A DNA stretch of 64,000 bases from Bacillota bacterium (GTDB taxonomy: Bacteria > Bacillota > SHA-98 > Ch115 > JABLXJ01). The position numbers were made by a program, and so were the translations under genes. Under the pieces are notes generated by a model, which ran no database searches, had not been told where the DNA came from, and saw only the letters and a list, made by a program, of their open reading frames with translations. Position 1 is the stretch's first letter, and every line of letters begins with the position of its first letter. The stretch lies in assembly GCA_013178125.1 (NCBI GenBank), contig JABLXJ010000002.1, positions 186,001 to 250,000 on the forward strand. Direction: 5' to 3'. Positions 63,138 through 64,000 of the stretch are shown in pieces.

Positions 63138-63761
63138 GTGCGTAGGAACCTGTTGCGCCGCATTAAGCAAGTTTTAAAGGTCGGGCTGCTGACCTTTTTT
63201 TTATCGATGAGCATGAATCTTGTTTCGCGGCTCCTCCTCGCTCATGTCGGTCTGGTTTTAAGCTTCCTGATTCTTTTTATTATTGTCTTGATCGGGATCG
63301 TTTTTGATATAATTGGAACGGCAGCCGCAGCGGCCAGCGAGAAGCCTTTTCATGCCATGGCGGCTAACAGGGTCTACGGCGCCAGGGAGGCGCTGCGCGT
63401 CATCCGGAACGCTGACAAGGTTGCGAACTTCTGTAATGATGTCATAGGCGATATCTCGGGGACCGTCAGCGGCGCAGTCGGGGCGAGCATTGTATTCAGG
63501 CTCATAGTCTCCAGGTCTGCTGTTAACGAGGTTATCGCTGGCGTCCTTATGACGGGCCTGATTGCCGCCATCACTGTCGGGGGGAAATCCTTCAGCAAGG
63601 GATTTGCAATCAACGAAGCAAGCAGGGTTATACTCCTGGTCGGCGAGGCCCTGCGGTGGTTTCAGGGGGTAACGGGCATAGCCATCCTGGAGGATAAGAG
63701 GGGAAAGAACAATTCGAAAGCGACAAGAAGCAGGCGCGGAAAGCGGAGCGGGAGTGAATGA
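63138..63761 (+). CDS. oapA: OLE-associated membrane protein A
   Basis: 207 residues: basic N-terminus (RRNLLRRIKQ), two close membrane helices (VGLLTFFLSMSMNLVSRLLL; LSFLILFIIVLIGIVFDIIG), a cytosolic stretch with GAREALRVIRNADKVANFCNDVIGD and SGTVSGAVGASIVF, and a third and fourth hydrophobic segment. OapA binds OLE RNA and holds it at the membrane. A basic C-terminus (KATRSRRGKRSG) may contact RNA. GTG at 63138 overlaps GGAGGTG, so the true start may be the TTG at 63153. Confidence 0.85.
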   Translation: MRRNLLRRIKQVLKVGLLTFFLSMSMNLVSRLLLAHVGLVLSFLILFIIVLIGIVFDIIGTAAAAASEKPFHAMAANRVYGAREALRVIRNADKVANFCNDVIGDISGTVSGAVGASIVFRLIVSRSAVNEVIAGVLMTGLIAAITVGGKSFSKGFAINEASRVILLVGEALRWFQGVTGIAILEDKRGKNNSKATRSRRGKRSGSE

Positions 63762-63767
63762 TACAAT

Positions 63768-64000
63768 ATGGGTGGACCACACGAGAGATTAAGGTCCCTG
63801 AGCAATCGCGAGCTTGCCAAGCTCGCCGACGCGCTCAGGGCCACAATAATAGAGACGACTGCGGCTACAGGAGGGCACCTCGCCCCCAACCTCGGTGTCG
63901 TCGAGCTGACCATCGCCCTCCACGCGGCGCTGGAGAGCCCGCGGGATAAAATCATATGGGATGTTGGACACCAGTGCTACGCCCACAAGCTCCTGACCGG
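63768..64000 (+). CDS. dxs: 1-deoxy-D-xylulose-5-phosphate synthase, N-terminal part (cut by window end)
   Basis: First enzyme of the MEP isoprenoid pathway. From ATG 63768 (GGGAGTGA about 10 bp upstream) the frame is open to the window end. It shows [20 protein letters not shown], then [18 protein letters not shown] and [17 protein letters not shown], the thiamine diphosphate domain start of DXS. It follows oapA by 6 bp, so the OLE partner and isoprenoid synthesis are co-transcribed. Confidence 0.95.
   Translation, partial: MGGPHERLRSLSNRELAKLADALRATIIETTAATGGHLAPNLGVVELTIALHAALESPRDKIIWDVGHQCYAHKLLT

Noticed and set aside
1-64000. CRISPR arrays, tRNA or rRNA genes, prophage genes, transposases, insertion sequences
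   Set aside because: None seen. The tandem repeats present are head-to-tail short units without unique spacers, so they are not CRISPR.

Overview
The window is a chromosomal segment of a high-G+C, endospore-forming Gram-positive (Firmicutes-type) bacterium. The evidence is a complete spoIIIA operon, RemA, the Asp23/AmaP envelope pair, a B. subtilis-like pur gene order, and an OLE RNA with its partner gene oapA. OLE RNA is known mainly from anaerobic or extremophilic Firmicutes. An archaeal-type aspartyl-tRNA synthetase and an actinobacterial-type integration host factor suggest a deep clostridial or Limnochordia-like lineage rather than Bacillus. This placement is inference; no rRNA gene is present.

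Layout. (1) 1-1726: tail of a pyrimidine operon (pyrF end, pyrE) running into purE. (2) 1727-14552: a new promoter with PurBox-like sites and a folded leader, then purB-C-S-Q-L-F-M-N-H-D. With purE these cover the route from PRPP to IMP, but no purK is present. A nested-hairpin element sits between purC and purS. (3) 14555-21297: aspS (archaeal type), rqcH on the minus strand, and a Ca2+-type P-ATPase. (4) 21372-26788: yicC-mihF-remA-gmk-rpoZ-coaBC and a lone PilT-like ATPase with an altered Walker A. (5) 26921-46672: a 20-kb envelope or exopolysaccharide locus. It contains a PelF-like glycosyltransferase, two DivIVA-like coiled-coil proteins, a PelG-like transporter, three copies of a multi-pass membrane family (one wrecked by an internal deletion), GT2 and GT4 transferases, an ATP-grasp ligase, a polysaccharide deacetylase, a MurJ-like flippase, a GAF/HD-GYP protein and a GH114-like hydrolase. 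(6) 46748-49673: a degenerate AroB-like protein, pepP, efp. (7) 49849-57893: spoIIIAA-AH and accB-accC. (8) 57885-64000: asp23-amaP-DUF2273-nusB-xseA-xseB-ispA, OLE RNA, oapA and the start of dxs.

How the parts work together. Regions 1-2 make nucleotides, region 4 couples guanylate supply (gmk) to RNA polymerase omega, and regions 7-8 form a sporulation, lipid and isoprenoid block. Region 5 looks like one glycan assembly and export line. A soluble DPM-like GT2 could make a lipid-linked sugar for the GT-C-like membrane proteins, GT4 enzymes would build the chain, PelG- and MurJ-like proteins would move it, and the deacetylase and hydrolase would trim it. The HD-GYP protein would tie the locus to cyclic di-GMP, and the DivIVA-like scaffolds could place it at curved membrane or septa. 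That model is inference.

The strongest candidates for new biology are the Pel-like locus with DivIVA and PRC-barrel-like scaffold proteins, the AroB pseudo-enzyme, the nested-hairpin element at 4250-4381, the folded purB leader, and a window-wide habit of short tandem duplications that start at or near stop codons. The OLE RNA locus is a known but rare system.
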